Shown: positions 31,908-42,420 of the stretch, in pieces
How positions within the stretch are numbered: the first letter of the stretch is position 1
Layout: every line of letters starts with the position of its first letter
NCBI GenBank assembly: GCA_001599815.1
Contig: BCIA01000002.1
Coordinates: 62,001-126,000, forward strand
Reading direction: 5' to 3'
Length of the DNA stretch: 64,000 nucleotides
From: Furcasterigmium furcatum
Lineage: Eukaryota > Ascomycota > Sordariomycetes > Glomerellales > Plectosphaerellaceae
The notes under the pieces: model-generated
Database searches by the model: none
Told to the model about the DNA's origin: nothing
What the model saw: the letters and a program-made list of their open reading frames with translations, nothing else
Translations under genes and position numbers: made by a program

Positions 31908-33531
31908 CTAACAGACATTGTCAATCTCAACTTCTGCAGTGACAGCAGAACAGCACGCTTCACCATCGCCGAGTAAAACGGGTGATGGGCTGGGGTTTTC
32001 GACATTGGTGCCCTCCATAGGCGAACGCGAGCAGGGGTAGGCTACCTGAAGGGGTGTTACAAGGCAGAATGGTTTGACGTTGACGCCCCCCAGTGAGATC
32101 CGTGTGGTGATGGAGTATGAGTGGGCGATGAAGTCGCTATTGAAGTTAGGCAGTAGTCTCAGCGGGGGCTTGATAGAGGCCGTCACAATGGTCTGCCAAG
32201 AAGAATGCCCTGAGCCGTCGTCGATGGTGCCCAATTGAGACCTGGCCCATCCTGTTGAAGCCTGCCCTTCATGCAGAGCGGAGAAAGCGGGGGCCCCCAG
32301 CTCGGAGCAACTGGATATGCTCTCAGTTACTGGAGCATGCTGCACCTCTGTCCGTTTGGACACGCGATTCCATTGCAAGTCGGATGCCGTGTGTGTGTCC
32401 AGAGTGACAAGGTCAGAATATGACCGGACTGGGTCTCCTCTGGCGCCAGAACTTCCTTGTGGGGATTCGACCATTCGGCTGCTGCTGTAGTGTGTGATGA
32501 CACGGAGCACCGGACAGACCTTGACGGAAGCACGCCGTATATGCTCCAGGTCGGATTGGCTTCCGTCAAAAGTGATGCAGTATTTCCCTTCTATCAATGG
32601 TGACCCAGCGTTGGATGCGTACAACAGGGGAGGGGGCTCGGAGGCAGTTATCGTGATGTTTCCCAACTCGCGCCCGAAAATGTGTTTCCTAGCAGGTTGT
32701 TTTGCGGAAAGGACGTATTGTCGCGTGAACCACCGAGTTTCAATTGGCGGCTGAGGCTCGATGTACGGAAGCAGGTGGATGCGGTGTGCTGCCTGGGCTA
32801 TGTTCGTTGGGCCAGGCGAAGTGTTTTCGGCAGAAGAGTATGCGATCGTTGCCTGAATCGCATAGGTAATAAATAGACCGGGAGGCTCAACTGGATTCCA
32901 GGCATTGAGGTTGGTGTGAAGAATCCGGAATGATGGCGGAAGCGGCCTACACTTATCCGCCTCGCGGTCACTCGTTCGGTCCACGCCAGCAGGCACCACA
33001 AGCAAGAATGGTACAAGGAACACCTTTCGACCTCCCTCCGTGATATATTTCGTCGGCAACCGTGAGGGGCATGAAACCTTTATAACTGTGAGGAAAAGGT
33101 CAGCAACCGAAGCTCTCCCCAGCCCGCGCCGATTCTCAGGGTTGGACTCAACCGTCTCGGCTCTCAGGGACTTCTTGGGATGATGCTGTGCAGGGTCCAC
33201 GGCATTTCCTGCAGGCATTACGGATTCCAAGCCTGCAACGCAGTCAGTCCTCTCCTCGCAGGCTTTAAACTACAATTTTGCTTGTCTCAATGACGACGTG
33301 GAAAAGAATACATCTACACTTACCGATTAGTGATACCTCGACTGAGGTGTGGTTAAGGGGTATCGCCGTCGAGATGCGAGCATGTCCCCTCAAATGGTCG
33401 CCTGGACGCGTGAAAGATGCACTGTCATTCCAGTGTAGAGTAGACAGAGAAGAGTGCTTCGGGACAACATCCAATTCCAGGCGAACAGCATCGTTATCGG
33501 AGCCTGAATATGTAGAGGTGTTCGCTGCCAT
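31908..33531 (-). CDS. Arrestin-like protein
   Basis: Two exons, 33531-33324 and 33232-31908, give 510 residues. The start MAANTSTYSGSDNDAVRLEL leads into an arrestin-N-type fold: FTRPGDHLRGHARI, VEVSLIG, then a variable insert, then RGLGRASVADLFL-TVIKVS and FLVPFLLVVP. Later blocks such as YAIQATIAY, LLPYIEPQPP and LPNFNSDFIAHSYSITTRISLGG fit the arrestin C-type sandwich. Fungal arrestin-related proteins usually act as adaptors that bring ubiquitin ligases to membrane transporters. No PPxY ligase-binding motif was seen (only PPPLLY), so an ART role is uncertain. It lies between arsH and the bZIP gene. Whether it belongs functionally to the arsenic cluster is unknown. Confidence 0.7.
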
Positions 33532-33930
33532 GATGAACAACGACGAGCCACCTCGCCACAGTCGGCTAGAGTGGGAATTTACTACGGAATAATCCAGCAA
33601 GATATAACATTTCTCCTAAGTCTAAGCTTGTAATCACTGGCACTTACCGAGACGGCTGGCTCTCCCCATGAGTCGGGTACGCATCACGAGGTCATCGCCC
33701 ATGAACATGTGTGGTTGCCCACCTAAGCCGCGAATGTCACCACGCCGATCTTATTGGGCAGAAATTTCGGAGCCACCCGCCCCTTTGCACACCGTGGGTG
33801 GCCATTTTGGAGAAGGACGGGGTGCTCAAAAACTGTACCAATCACAAACGGGGGGTCTGTCACTCCTGCTGAAGCCACACAATCTCTGCGTTGGTATGGT
33901 CGGTCCCGACACCGCTCTCGAGCAACACCA
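33532..33930. other. Intergenic, arrestin-like gene promoter
   Basis: 399 bases between two minus-strand genes. No copy of the TGACATATCG element was found here. Confidence 0.35.
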
Positions 33931-34977
33931 TTACCACCCTTCGCTGATAAACGCGAGAAGGCTGAACAGCATATCCGTCTTGACTCGGCATCCCCGCCCC
34001 GGTTGAAGCGACTTGCGAAAACCGTCCCGCAGCCATGTAACCACGTCTTCCTGACTTATGCCCTTGAAGTTCTGCTGGGAAATGAGAACATATGCCTCGG
34101 AACAAAGCATTGTCGACTCTCCATCTCCACCTGCTTCGAAATACGCTTCCATCGCCGATTGGAATGCGTAATCAGACATTAGAAAAGAGTTCTCGTGATT
34201 TCGAATATGGGCCGCCATCTGATCCATCGGCTCGATTTTCCACTGCCGATTCGAAAGCGGATCATAGGAATAGCCGGGTTTCGTACTGGCTGGGAGCTGG
34301 ACTGACATGGCTGTTGCCGGAAACAGAGATTCATTCCGCGAGGCGGGCTGGTCGCTTGTCGCCGCGAACGCAAGATCAGGGGTATAGTCTGAACGCGAGG
34401 TAGAGATGGATCCTAGAGACAGCTGAGGCACATCGACGCCTTCAAGTGTCTCGAGCACAGCGGGGATTGGCTCGGCCTGTCTAACGCCGTGAAGAGGTGT
34501 AGGGGTGGTGGAGTGACGCAACGGTCGGCGTCCTAGGCTGCTGGGAAGGCCGATGGGCAAGTCGTCGGAGATGGAGAAGTTGGTAGTAGGCGGAGGAAGA
34601 GGCAGGCTCAAAGTGCCAGCACCCGTCATTTCGGGAAGTGGCCCGGAGGCCCGAAGACCTGTCCCAAGAGTACTGCGAAGGGATGCCCGTGAGGTCTGGT
34701 CATGAGTATGGACCCAGGATTCCGGCAGCGTGCGACAGTCCGCCACGTTGCGATGGTGGCATTGCCTGTGCTCAGCCTGAAGTGCCCCGAACTGACTTCT
34801 GAGGGCCAAAACAGTTTGCTCTGCTTCGGTGAGCTTCTTTTCCAATGTTTCGATGTAGGTTTTCCGACGAGCGCGATGCTGACGCTGATTGTTGCGGACT
34901 CTCTCCAACGTGTGCCGATATGACACCTTCTGGGGTTTAGACTGGGGAGTCGGTGATGTGGATGATCTGGGAGCCAT
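33931..34977 (-). CDS. bZIP transcription factor, candidate arsenic-cluster regulator
   Basis: Intronless 348-residue protein from ATG 34977. The basic region around residues 26-39 (RVRNNQRQHRARRK) has the N-x7-R spacing of bZIP DNA-contact helices. A leucine-rich zipper follows (YIETLEKKLTEAEQTVLAL, about 41-59). Two cysteines close behind the zipper (C73 and C81, CHHRNVADC) and two in the C-terminal third (in TMLCSEA and PGRGCRVK) could sense metalloid, as Cys do in yeast Yap8. That parallel is inferred. The C-terminal region FRKSLQPGRGC...LLAFISEGW resembles a short conserved tail of fungal bZIPs. It is divergent from arsM and shares its promoter, with two copies of TGACATATCGATGT and a Yap-type TTACTAA, making it the natural candidate regulator of the cluster. 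Confidence 0.88.
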   Translation of the reverse strand: MAPRSSTSPTPQSKPQKVSYRHTLERVRNNQRQHRARRKTYIETLEKKLTEAEQTVLALRSQFGALQAEHRQCHHRNVADCRTLPESWVHTHDQTSRASLRSTLGTGLRASGPLPEMTGAGTLSLPLPPPTTNFSISDDLPIGLPSSLGRRPLRHSTTPTPLHGVRQAEPIPAVLETLEGVDVPQLSLGSISTSRSDYTPDLAFAATSDQPASRNESLFPATAMSVQLPASTKPGYSYDPLSNRQWKIEPMDQMAAHIRNHENSFLMSDYAFQSAMEAYFEAGGDGESTMLCSEAYVLISQQNFKGISQEDVVTWLRDGFRKSLQPGRGCRVKTDMLFSLLAFISEGW

Positions 34978-35080
34978 GATGATTGGGGATGCTTCCTGCC
35001 ATCGATCTGTCATCGATGGCTTGTTCGGCCTTTTATCCTGAGCAAATGACATCCCGGAGTCGGTCGCTAGTGGAACCCGG

Positions 35081-35096
35081 TGACATATCGATGTCA
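35081..35096. promoter_or_regulatory. TGACATATCGATGTCA palindromic element
   Basis: Perfect arms TGACAT and ATGTCA around the 4-base centre ATCG. Candidate site for a bZIP dimer, 285 bases before the arsM ATG and 104 bases before the bZIP ATG. Confidence 0.6.
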
Positions 35097-35223
35097 TTGC
35101 TTGGTCAGCACCTGCGCCAGCCAAGACTCCACGTGTCGCATGTCGGACTCCGCATTACCCCGCCAAACCCGACGTAACCATGAACATCTTTGTTGGCTCA
35201 TCAGACGTTTTTCCCGTTGGCGA

Positions 35224-35245
35224 TGACATATCGATGTGTTACTAA
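35224..35245 (+). promoter_or_regulatory. Second TGACATATCGATGT copy with adjoining TTACTAA
   Basis: Exact 14-base copy at 35224-35237, followed one base later by TTACTAA (35239-35245), the classical Yap/AP-1 recognition word. It lies about 135 bases before the arsM start. Confidence 0.6.
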
Positions 35246-35378
35246 GAAGACCAGATAAGTTTATTAGACAAGATGGGTTGGTCTGGGTCCACCATTTCAT
35301 CCACGGCAGATCTATCTACATTCTACGACTCTCATGATCAGCTGAACTTCTGAGGAACCAACACCGAACACATTTACC

Positions 35379-36596
35379 ATGCAGGCCACTGAGATCTATG
35401 ACCAAGTCAATAAACGATATGGCTCGGTCGTTAAAAGCCAAACCGGTAACTATGAGCAAGCCGTCGCAAAGGCTTTCGGGTACACGGAAGAAGAACTAGC
35501 AGGTATCCCGGATGGTGCAAATCTGGGCTTGAGCTGTGGTAACCCGTTTGCACTCGCAAGATTGAGAGAGGTACGCGTGCTTCCTGGGCGCTCTGCTAAT
35601 ATCCTGTCACTGAAAAAATTATTTGCAGGGAGAATCCGTCATTGATCTGGGGTCTGGCGCTGGCTTCGATGTCTTTACAGCCAGTAAGAGGATCGGCCCT
35701 GCAGGCAAAGCAATTGGAGTCGACATGAACAAGGTGAGCGTACCCTGCCCTCCGCAGGCTTCAGGGCCCTGCTAACACTATTTTACGTAGAACATGATTG
35801 ACAAGGCCAATGCGAACAAAGCGCAAATCAACGCCTCCAACGTCCATTTCATCGAGAGCACCATCACGTCCATCCCGTTACCCGACAATGCCGCTGACTG
35901 CATCATCAGCAACTGTGTTATCAACCTCGTCCCGGCATCGGAGAAGCAGCTTGTATTCAATGAGATGTTCCGACTGCTCAAGCCCGGTGGACGAGTGGCC
36001 ATCAGCGACATCTTGGCGCGAAAGGAGTTGACTCAGGAGATCAAGAAAAGCGTTGCTCTATATGTCGGGTGTATCGCAGGGGCCAGTCAGGTCAGCGAGT
36101 ATGACGCGTTTCTCAGGAATGCAGGGTTCAACAGCATGTTAATTGTCCCGCTCAAGCAGCATGAGACTAATAAGCGTTGGCAGACCTTCTTATCGTCGAC
36201 AGCAAGAACGACTTGAACGTGTACTTCACCACAGCGGAGGACAATACATCTTGCTGTAGTGGAGTAGGCGCTGCCGAAAACGAGGCATCTGGTTGCTGTA
36301 GTGCAGAGACAAAGGAGCATTGCTGCGGGCCTGAGGAAAAGGAATCCTGCTGTGGCACCGACACTTCGACTTGCGCCTGTCGGTCGCAGAAGTCACCTGT
36401 TTCGAATGAACCTAAGGCACTGGCCTCTCAAGAGGGGATCACAGACTTCAACGAGTGGGCAGGTAAGTTAACTACACGCTTTACCTCCGTTAATCGCCGT
36501 CTAACCCAGCTGTAGGGTCCTTCCAGGTCTATGCCGTCAAACCCGCAACAGACTGAGAGCGAGGAGCCTGTAAGGCGAGACCTGGAGCGGCGGTAA
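35379..36596 (+). CDS. arsM: Arsenite S-adenosylmethionine methyltransferase with Cys-rich tail
   Basis: Methylates arsenite to mono- and dimethylarsenicals. Exons: 35379-35570, 35629-35733, 35791-36133, 36184-36462, 36517-about 36596. The SAM motif VIDLGSGAGFDVF follows intron 1. The three As(III)-binding cysteines of the family are present: C53 in LGLSCGNP, C141 in SNCVINLVP, C193 in YVGCIAGA. Intron 3 needs a GC donor (GCATGT at 36134) with branch ACTAAT and acceptor GGCAG; this yields AGFN-N-LLIVDSKNDLNVY as in other ArsM proteins. The tail (about residues 236-280) holds four CC pairs plus CAC, resembling a metal-binding tail. The stop position depends on the short last exon and is less certain. 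Divergent from the bZIP gene. Confidence 0.93.
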
Positions 36597-37497
36597 CCAG
36601 CTGGATACTTGACATTTCTGCCTGCGGTGCATACCAGTCATTCTCGTCACGAGCCAGCGGGAATCCAGTATGAGGAAGTGTATCTGCGTTTATAGAATCC
36701 CACGTGGCAAAGGCGCCCAGCGGAACGAGTTTTCATCAATTAAATCTAAGGGGCCTATCGACACATTATTCAAATGATCCTTCCGCGTGATGGGCGGGGG
36801 GAATGGTCATTGGATCGATTGTCAGAGGCATGACGCGTAATTTCAAGGCACCATATCGTCCAAACCTGTTGGTTCGACTATCGCCTCCTCGGCCAGGGCA
36901 TGTCATAACATTGTGAGGATTGGTCTCGAGGCGACGAGAGCCTGTACTGCGCAATGTAGACAAAAGGAGAGGATCATAGTGAAACTTTTGAGGGAAGATG
37001 GCCTACACTGCTTGAAACCCTCGTGCTGTGACACCACGGGGCGAGGAAGACCGGCTGGCAACCGTCTCCGAATGCATTTAAGAGACGAGCGCCGCTGTTG
37101 GGCAGTCGTGCCGTGGACACAGCTGACATAGCTGCCGACGAGTACACCGAGTGTTAATCCACCCGACAGCGTTTCAAACCGATACTTTCAGCCTCCACGG
37201 GATGAGGTGGACAACCTGGATCACAACGACCTCGGCGGCATGGATGCATGCAACCGAGACGTGTCGTCTTATGCTTTTTTCGACTTTCCGATTGGCAATT
37301 GCTTGTTTTTGGAACCCTGCAGCGGTACCCCCACGCTAAAACGGCCAAGGCCGTCAACCCCCTGTAACAATACTCAGCCTCACTCGTCCCTTTTCCGACG
37401 CCCTGGCTTTTCAGAACCAGACAATACCCAGGCGGCCAAGCCGGTGTCTTCGCCGACGGAGTCGGCCCCGTTACCCCCTCTGCCCTGCCATGCAGCC
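36597..37497. other. Gene-free convergent region
   Basis: About 900 bases between the ends of arsM and an MFS gene. No gene, repeat or arsenic-type element recognised. Confidence 0.4.
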
Positions 37498-39121
37498 TTA
37501 GCTGGAGTTGGCCATGTATTTGAGGAAGAGAGTCCACCCGGTCGCGACCATGGCGACCAGAGCCGTCAGGACGTAGATGGTCATGCCCTTGTTCACGCCC
37601 CTTTTCGTGAGGGGGTGGCTCTCCCGGTCCGCGATATCCGCCTCCGCCGCCTCTCGCTGCGCGCGGGTCATAGTGATACCCCTGCCGAGTTTCTTGAAAT
37701 CGACGATGATGTAGCCGATGCCGATGAAGAAACCGACAGCTTTGATGCAGGACGACACGATCAGGACTCTGCCGTATCCCATGTTCTCGGTCCCGTCCTG
37801 GACGACACCATAGACAACCTCCATCTGCGCACATGTCAGATACACCACAAGACACGAAGGACGAAGATGGTCTTACGATTGTGGCCCCCGAGTTATTGAA
37901 CGCCCTCCAGACGCCGTAGGCGGTGCCAAGTTTATCCTGGTCAGCAACCAAGAGGGGAATGGCGACATTCAGTGGCATGCCATTGATCAGACCGGCGCAG
38001 GACTGGAGAACCAGTGCGCCGATGGGGTGAGCATTGGTGAAGCCAATGAGAGAGTTGGCTAAGATGTAGAAGAGAGGGGCCAAGGCGACGAGGTGGAAGC
38101 GATGGCCGTACCGGTCGATCAACCACCCGATAATCGGGGCGCCAACGATACGGAGGACACGCTGTCCCGTGGTCATAAACCCGGCCACCGCTTCAGTGTA
38201 CCCCTTCATGCGGATCATATCCGCGGCGGAAACGCCGAATCCGTTGGCACCGCCACTCTGCAGGATCTGCGTGCCAGGAAGCATGAGGTACTGCCAGGGC
38301 AAGCGAAGCAGCGAGTCCCACGAGAATGTCCGCTTGACGTTCAGCCCGTGACTCTTTGCAACAGCCTTGGCCCTCGCCGAGGTCAGTCGGTAGTGCTTGG
38401 GGATGAACATTCTCTCGAAGAAGACATAGGCGATGTTGATCAGCATACTGGCAATGCAGAAGAAGGCCGGCACCCAGAAAGTCCAACCGTACCAGCCCGT
38501 GCTGTCGCGAATGGGGATCGCCACCATGCCGGCAACGAGGCCGACGGTGTTGGACACGGCGTTCTCGAGGCCGAAGGCGAAGGCGAGGCCACCAACTCCA
38601 AACCAGTGATAGATGAACTTCTGCTGCGCCTGATCAAGGACGGCGATGCCAAGGCCCATGATAATGTGGCCCACGACAAGAACCCGCCACGCCGTGAGAT
38701 GGATGGCAACAGCGGCCACGATGGAGCCGATGGTGATGATGACAGTGCAGCAGATAGTCACCGGGTTCGGGCCCCACCAGTCGAGGATCATGCCGCCGAG
38801 GATGGGGACCACGGAGTTGACGAACGAGTCAGCGCTAGCAATCACGCCGAACTCGGCGTTCGTGATGCTGAGCTCTTCCCGGAGAGTGTTCTTGAGCGGG
38901 CCGAGACTCGCATTGGTCCAGTTCTGGCCGATGGGAAATGCAATGACACAGGCCAGGGCAATCCACTTGTAGGTCCACGGGATGGGCTTCGCAAGGATTG
39001 CTTCCTCGTCCACCACGTCGGCGCCGCTGTGCTCGTCGTCTGTGGAAAGGGGATCGATGCGAGTAGAGCTCTTTTCGTTCTTCTCGGCCAGAACGGCCTG
39101 CTCCGGCTTGGTTGAGGCCAT
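37498..39121 (-). CDS. MFS transporter (MFSD1-like)
   Basis: Exons 39121-37877 and 37824-37498 give 523 residues. A hydrophilic N-terminus of about 50 residues is followed by WIALACVIAFPIGQNWTNASLGPLKNTLREEL, and by ISNAxFGVIASADSFVNSVVP-type helices (here ITNAEFGVIASADSF). GLGIAVLDQAQQKFIYHWF and GLINGMPLNVAIPLLV are further landmarks. The 6+6 helix layout is interrupted by a central loop near residues 255-290. The best family match by eye is the MFSD1-like group of fungal MFS carriers; the substrate is unknown. The C-terminal part has an acidic-basic loop (RAQREAAEADIADRES) before the last helix. Confidence 0.85.
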
Positions 39122-40349
39122 GGTCACGGACAGCTCGAGGGCGAACAAGCGGGCACAGACCAGAACGGAGTAAATCAGAGAATGTGGAGTTGATGATGGG
39201 CCAAGTAGAAGTGAATTTCGTGGGTGTCCTGCCTTTTATGCTCATCCCACAGGAGGCACATTCCTTTCGTGCGGGAATTCGCGCCGGGACAATGTCGACG
39301 CATCTATGGACGGGAAATCCTTCAAGGAAAAGATCTAATCAATCTCATCTTATCAGGCACGATCAAGGTTCATAGTGAGGCGGCGTGACTTGGCGGTATC
39401 AAGTTGGCTGTGGCCAAGAAAACTAGCAGGCGTGGGCGCAGAAGATGTCAGGGATGTTGAGCTGTGAGAACCGAAGCGGCTCCGCAAACTTGCGAGATAA
39501 AGTATGGCGAACACACTATGCATATGGCCTCACCGGATAAGTAAAGGTACTTTGGTGCATTCTGGGACGGGCGATTGGGTCCTGCTCTCGGGCTGTGAAA
39601 ACCAGCACTCTGCACTTGTCGCCGAAAATGCCCGGATACATCATCGGGTACTGGCGGGAGTGATGGACTTCGGGCGACGGGCTAACTGTTACGGCCCACG
39701 GGCTAAATGATAAACGGCGCTCGGAAAAGCGCTATTTCCAGCGGGACTTCCCAGCTTTATTAGATCATGAAACAGTGCCTTCTGTGAATTGCGGGTTCTT
39801 GAAGTGAATCCTCTCGTCGTTGTGCCTTGCCAACCATCGCCACTGATTGATGAGATACATTTAATGTCCTGGGCAAGTGTTTGGACAGCCCCATTGATGG
39901 TCTCAAGAACTTATCCCAGTCCGGAGCTGCCCGCTTGGATGTATCCCGCCGAAAGGGACAGACGAGTCACAAAATATCTTCTCCGCTTGAGTATACCCGA
40001 AACAATTGCAGAAGCTCATTTGTGGTCTTCTTGTTCATGCCAGCAGTGAACGTGCGGTCGTGCAAGAGCTGAAATCTGCCAGTCGGAACAAGAGGTTCAG
40101 AACGTTAGTCACGTGTCGGGGCCGAGGTGAGGGATTGGAGTCTAGATGGTTACATACTCTCTGCAAAGATTGACTGGGATGGCAGGCATTGGGCATGAAC
40201 CTCACGAGCGGGGTCAAGGTTGGGCACGAAGGCGCAGAGGCTCCATTCTTGCGCTCAATGTGCACACATGAGGCTCCAAGCAAGCCGCCCCCCAAGTCCC
40301 TAGTTCTCTTGCCTTGTCGGCTCACTTCGTTTGACGCCAGCTCATCGCC
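39122..40349. other. Gene-free divergent region
   Basis: 1228 bases between divergent genes. Only short unsupported reading frames. No repeat identified. Confidence 0.4.
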
Positions 40350-41777
40350 ATGGATAAGAAGAACAAGATTGTTATCATCGGGGCGGGAGTCTTCGGTCTT
40401 TCTGTCGCTCACCAGCTGGCATCCGAAGGCTTTCGAAACGTCCTCGTCCTGGACAGACACGCTCCTCCGGTATGACTCTTGTGGTTGGCCAAGCGCGCGG
40501 GAATGTTAACGATCTTCCGAAGGTCCCAGATGGATCAAGTACTGACATTTCTCGGGTGGTCCCATTTGACTATGCCGACGAGGACTACATGAACATCGCG
40601 TATGAGGCGTACCAGAGGTGGAAAGACCTGCCCAAGTACCGTGGCATCTTCTTCCCATCCCAGTATCTCATCGTCAAGTCTCAACGCCCGGGAGGGAGCC
40701 CGTGGATGGACAAGACGCTGGCGGAGATCACCAAGAAAGGGGTCGTTGCCACCCAAGTCAACACCGCCGAAGCCGCCCGCCAGCGTTTCCCGGTACTGAA
40801 TGGAGACCTGGCCTCGCACTTTTCTGGATATCATCACGACCAAGCTGGGTGGGCTGATGCTAGCAAAGCCGTTCGACAGCTCTGCGACGAGTGCTTGGCT
40901 CGGGGCGTGTCTTTGCTATGCGGCCAGGCGGGCACAGTGATCGGTTTCGAATCGTCAAAGGGTAGGATTAACGCGACTCGAACATCCAGCGGTGACCTGG
41001 TACATGGCGACCACTTCATCCTGGCAGCCGGATCTTGGACCGCTGGGTTGGTGCCCATGTACAACTCCGTCTTGTCTACCGCGCATGTCGTTGGATACAC
41101 ACGGCTGTCCGACGATGAAATGCGTAAGTACGAGGACATCCCAATCTACATGAACACCTCGACTGGCTGGTTCAACTTTCCGCCTCACAAGGATGACAAC
41201 TTGTTGAAAATGGCCGTTCATGGGTGGGGCTACACCAGGCAACCCAGCGAAGCAGAATCGAGATCAAAAGCCCCTTCTTCGCCCCCCTTGGGCCATAGGC
41301 TGCAGCGTGCGGACTTCACGCCAGCAGACGGCGAAGAGCGCTTACGGCAGGGGTTGCACGAGATTGCCCCAGAGCTGGCGAGAAGGCCCTTTGAGAAAAC
41401 AGCCGTGTGCTGGTATACCGATACCCCGACGGGAGACTTTATCTTGGACTACCACCCGGACTTTGCAAATCTTTTCATCGGAGGTGGAGGAAGCGGCCAG
41501 TAAGTCTTCCCGGGCGGTTCCATGAGGATGCTCAAGAATTATGCCTAACGGAAACTGCAGCGCGTTGAAGTTCCTACCCGTTCTGGGTGAATACATGTTC
41601 AAAGCTGTGGAGAGAAAGTTACCAGAGAATTTGGCTCGTAAGTGGAGGTTCAGGACAGAATATCAAGGGAGACCCGACACATTTGCGGGCGATGGCAGTC
41701 GCGGGGGCCCAGAGAGGCGAGAATTTACAAAGTTGGAGAAAGAAGGTTTAGAAGCCAAGGACAGAGCACGCTTGTAG
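40350..41777 (+). CDS. FAD-dependent amine oxidase (fructosyl-amino-acid / sarcosine oxidase type)
   Basis: Exons 40350-40469, 40523-41499 and 41561-41777 give 437 residues. The N-terminal dinucleotide site is IVIIGAGVFGLSVAHQL. After intron 1 comes VPDGSSTDISRVVPFDYAD, a hallmark of the amadoriase/sarcosine oxidase group. The Cys in AVCWYTDTPTGDFILDYHP is at the position used for covalent flavin attachment in this family. The second intron is inside GGGGSGHALKFLP. Members oxidise secondary amines such as fructosyl amino acids, sarcosine, pipecolate or saccharopine, releasing hydrogen peroxide. No clear C-terminal SKL; the end is KDRARL, whose last three residues (ARL) are a plausible peroxisomal PTS1. 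Confidence 0.9.
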
Positions 41778-42420
41778 GATGCATTCTTCTGTAATGAAAA
41801 GGACATTGTCCGTTGGGGTCCCTCATGTTAACGCATTGCTGCTGGGCTGTCGGGGTTTCTGGGGCCTATTTATTTACTGTGTTTCGTCTCCGACATGACG
41901 TTCATTTCAGTTTCCTGATACATCCGGTAGCATAACAAATTCAACTTCCCAGATCTCTCAAGCTGCCGTGAAATTATGACGGTGCGTCTGTTGTAAGTGA
42001 TCTCAACAGTCAAATGGCGTACCTTCACGTGAGTACCGTGGCCCCAACTCCTTGATTGACACTCCCATCGCCCGCCTGCAGAGATGTCAGCAAATTAACA
42101 TGCTGAAACTACTAGTGTGAGCTGGGATCGGGTCGAGTCGCGGGTCTACTAGCGATTCTGAGGTGCACTACGACACAATCTTCAACCACGGGAGTCCATG
42201 TTGACCTACTTCCTGCATCCACGAAACCCCCTGCACGCATGTCTTTCTGAACGCCAACCTGTACACCGCACTACACCAGAACATGCCACCGATCCTCTTT
42301 GGTCTTGAACTGTGCTGTTTGCAAAGGCCTGCTTCTCATTCACCAGAGCTTGACGAGCATATTTCATCATAACTGTCCTACCCCTGATGCCGCAGATCCC
42401 CATGCCATATCTATCGTTTA
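41778..42420. other. Convergent intergenic region
   Basis: 643 bases between convergent genes. No gene seen. Confidence 0.35.

Larger units (their letters stand above)
34978..35378. promoter_or_regulatory. Divergent promoter, bZIP / arsM
   Basis: 401 bases. It holds TGACATATCGATGT twice in direct orientation (35081-35094, 35224-35237) and TTACTAA at 35239-35245. Confidence 0.6.

Noticed and set aside
31908..33531. PPxY motif in the arrestin-like protein
   Set aside because: Only PPPLLY was found, which does not fit the PPxY ligase-binding spacing.
38093..39115. Long open frame (340 residues) opposite the MFS gene
   Set aside because: His/Asp/Arg-rich low-complexity translation typical of antisense to membrane helices.
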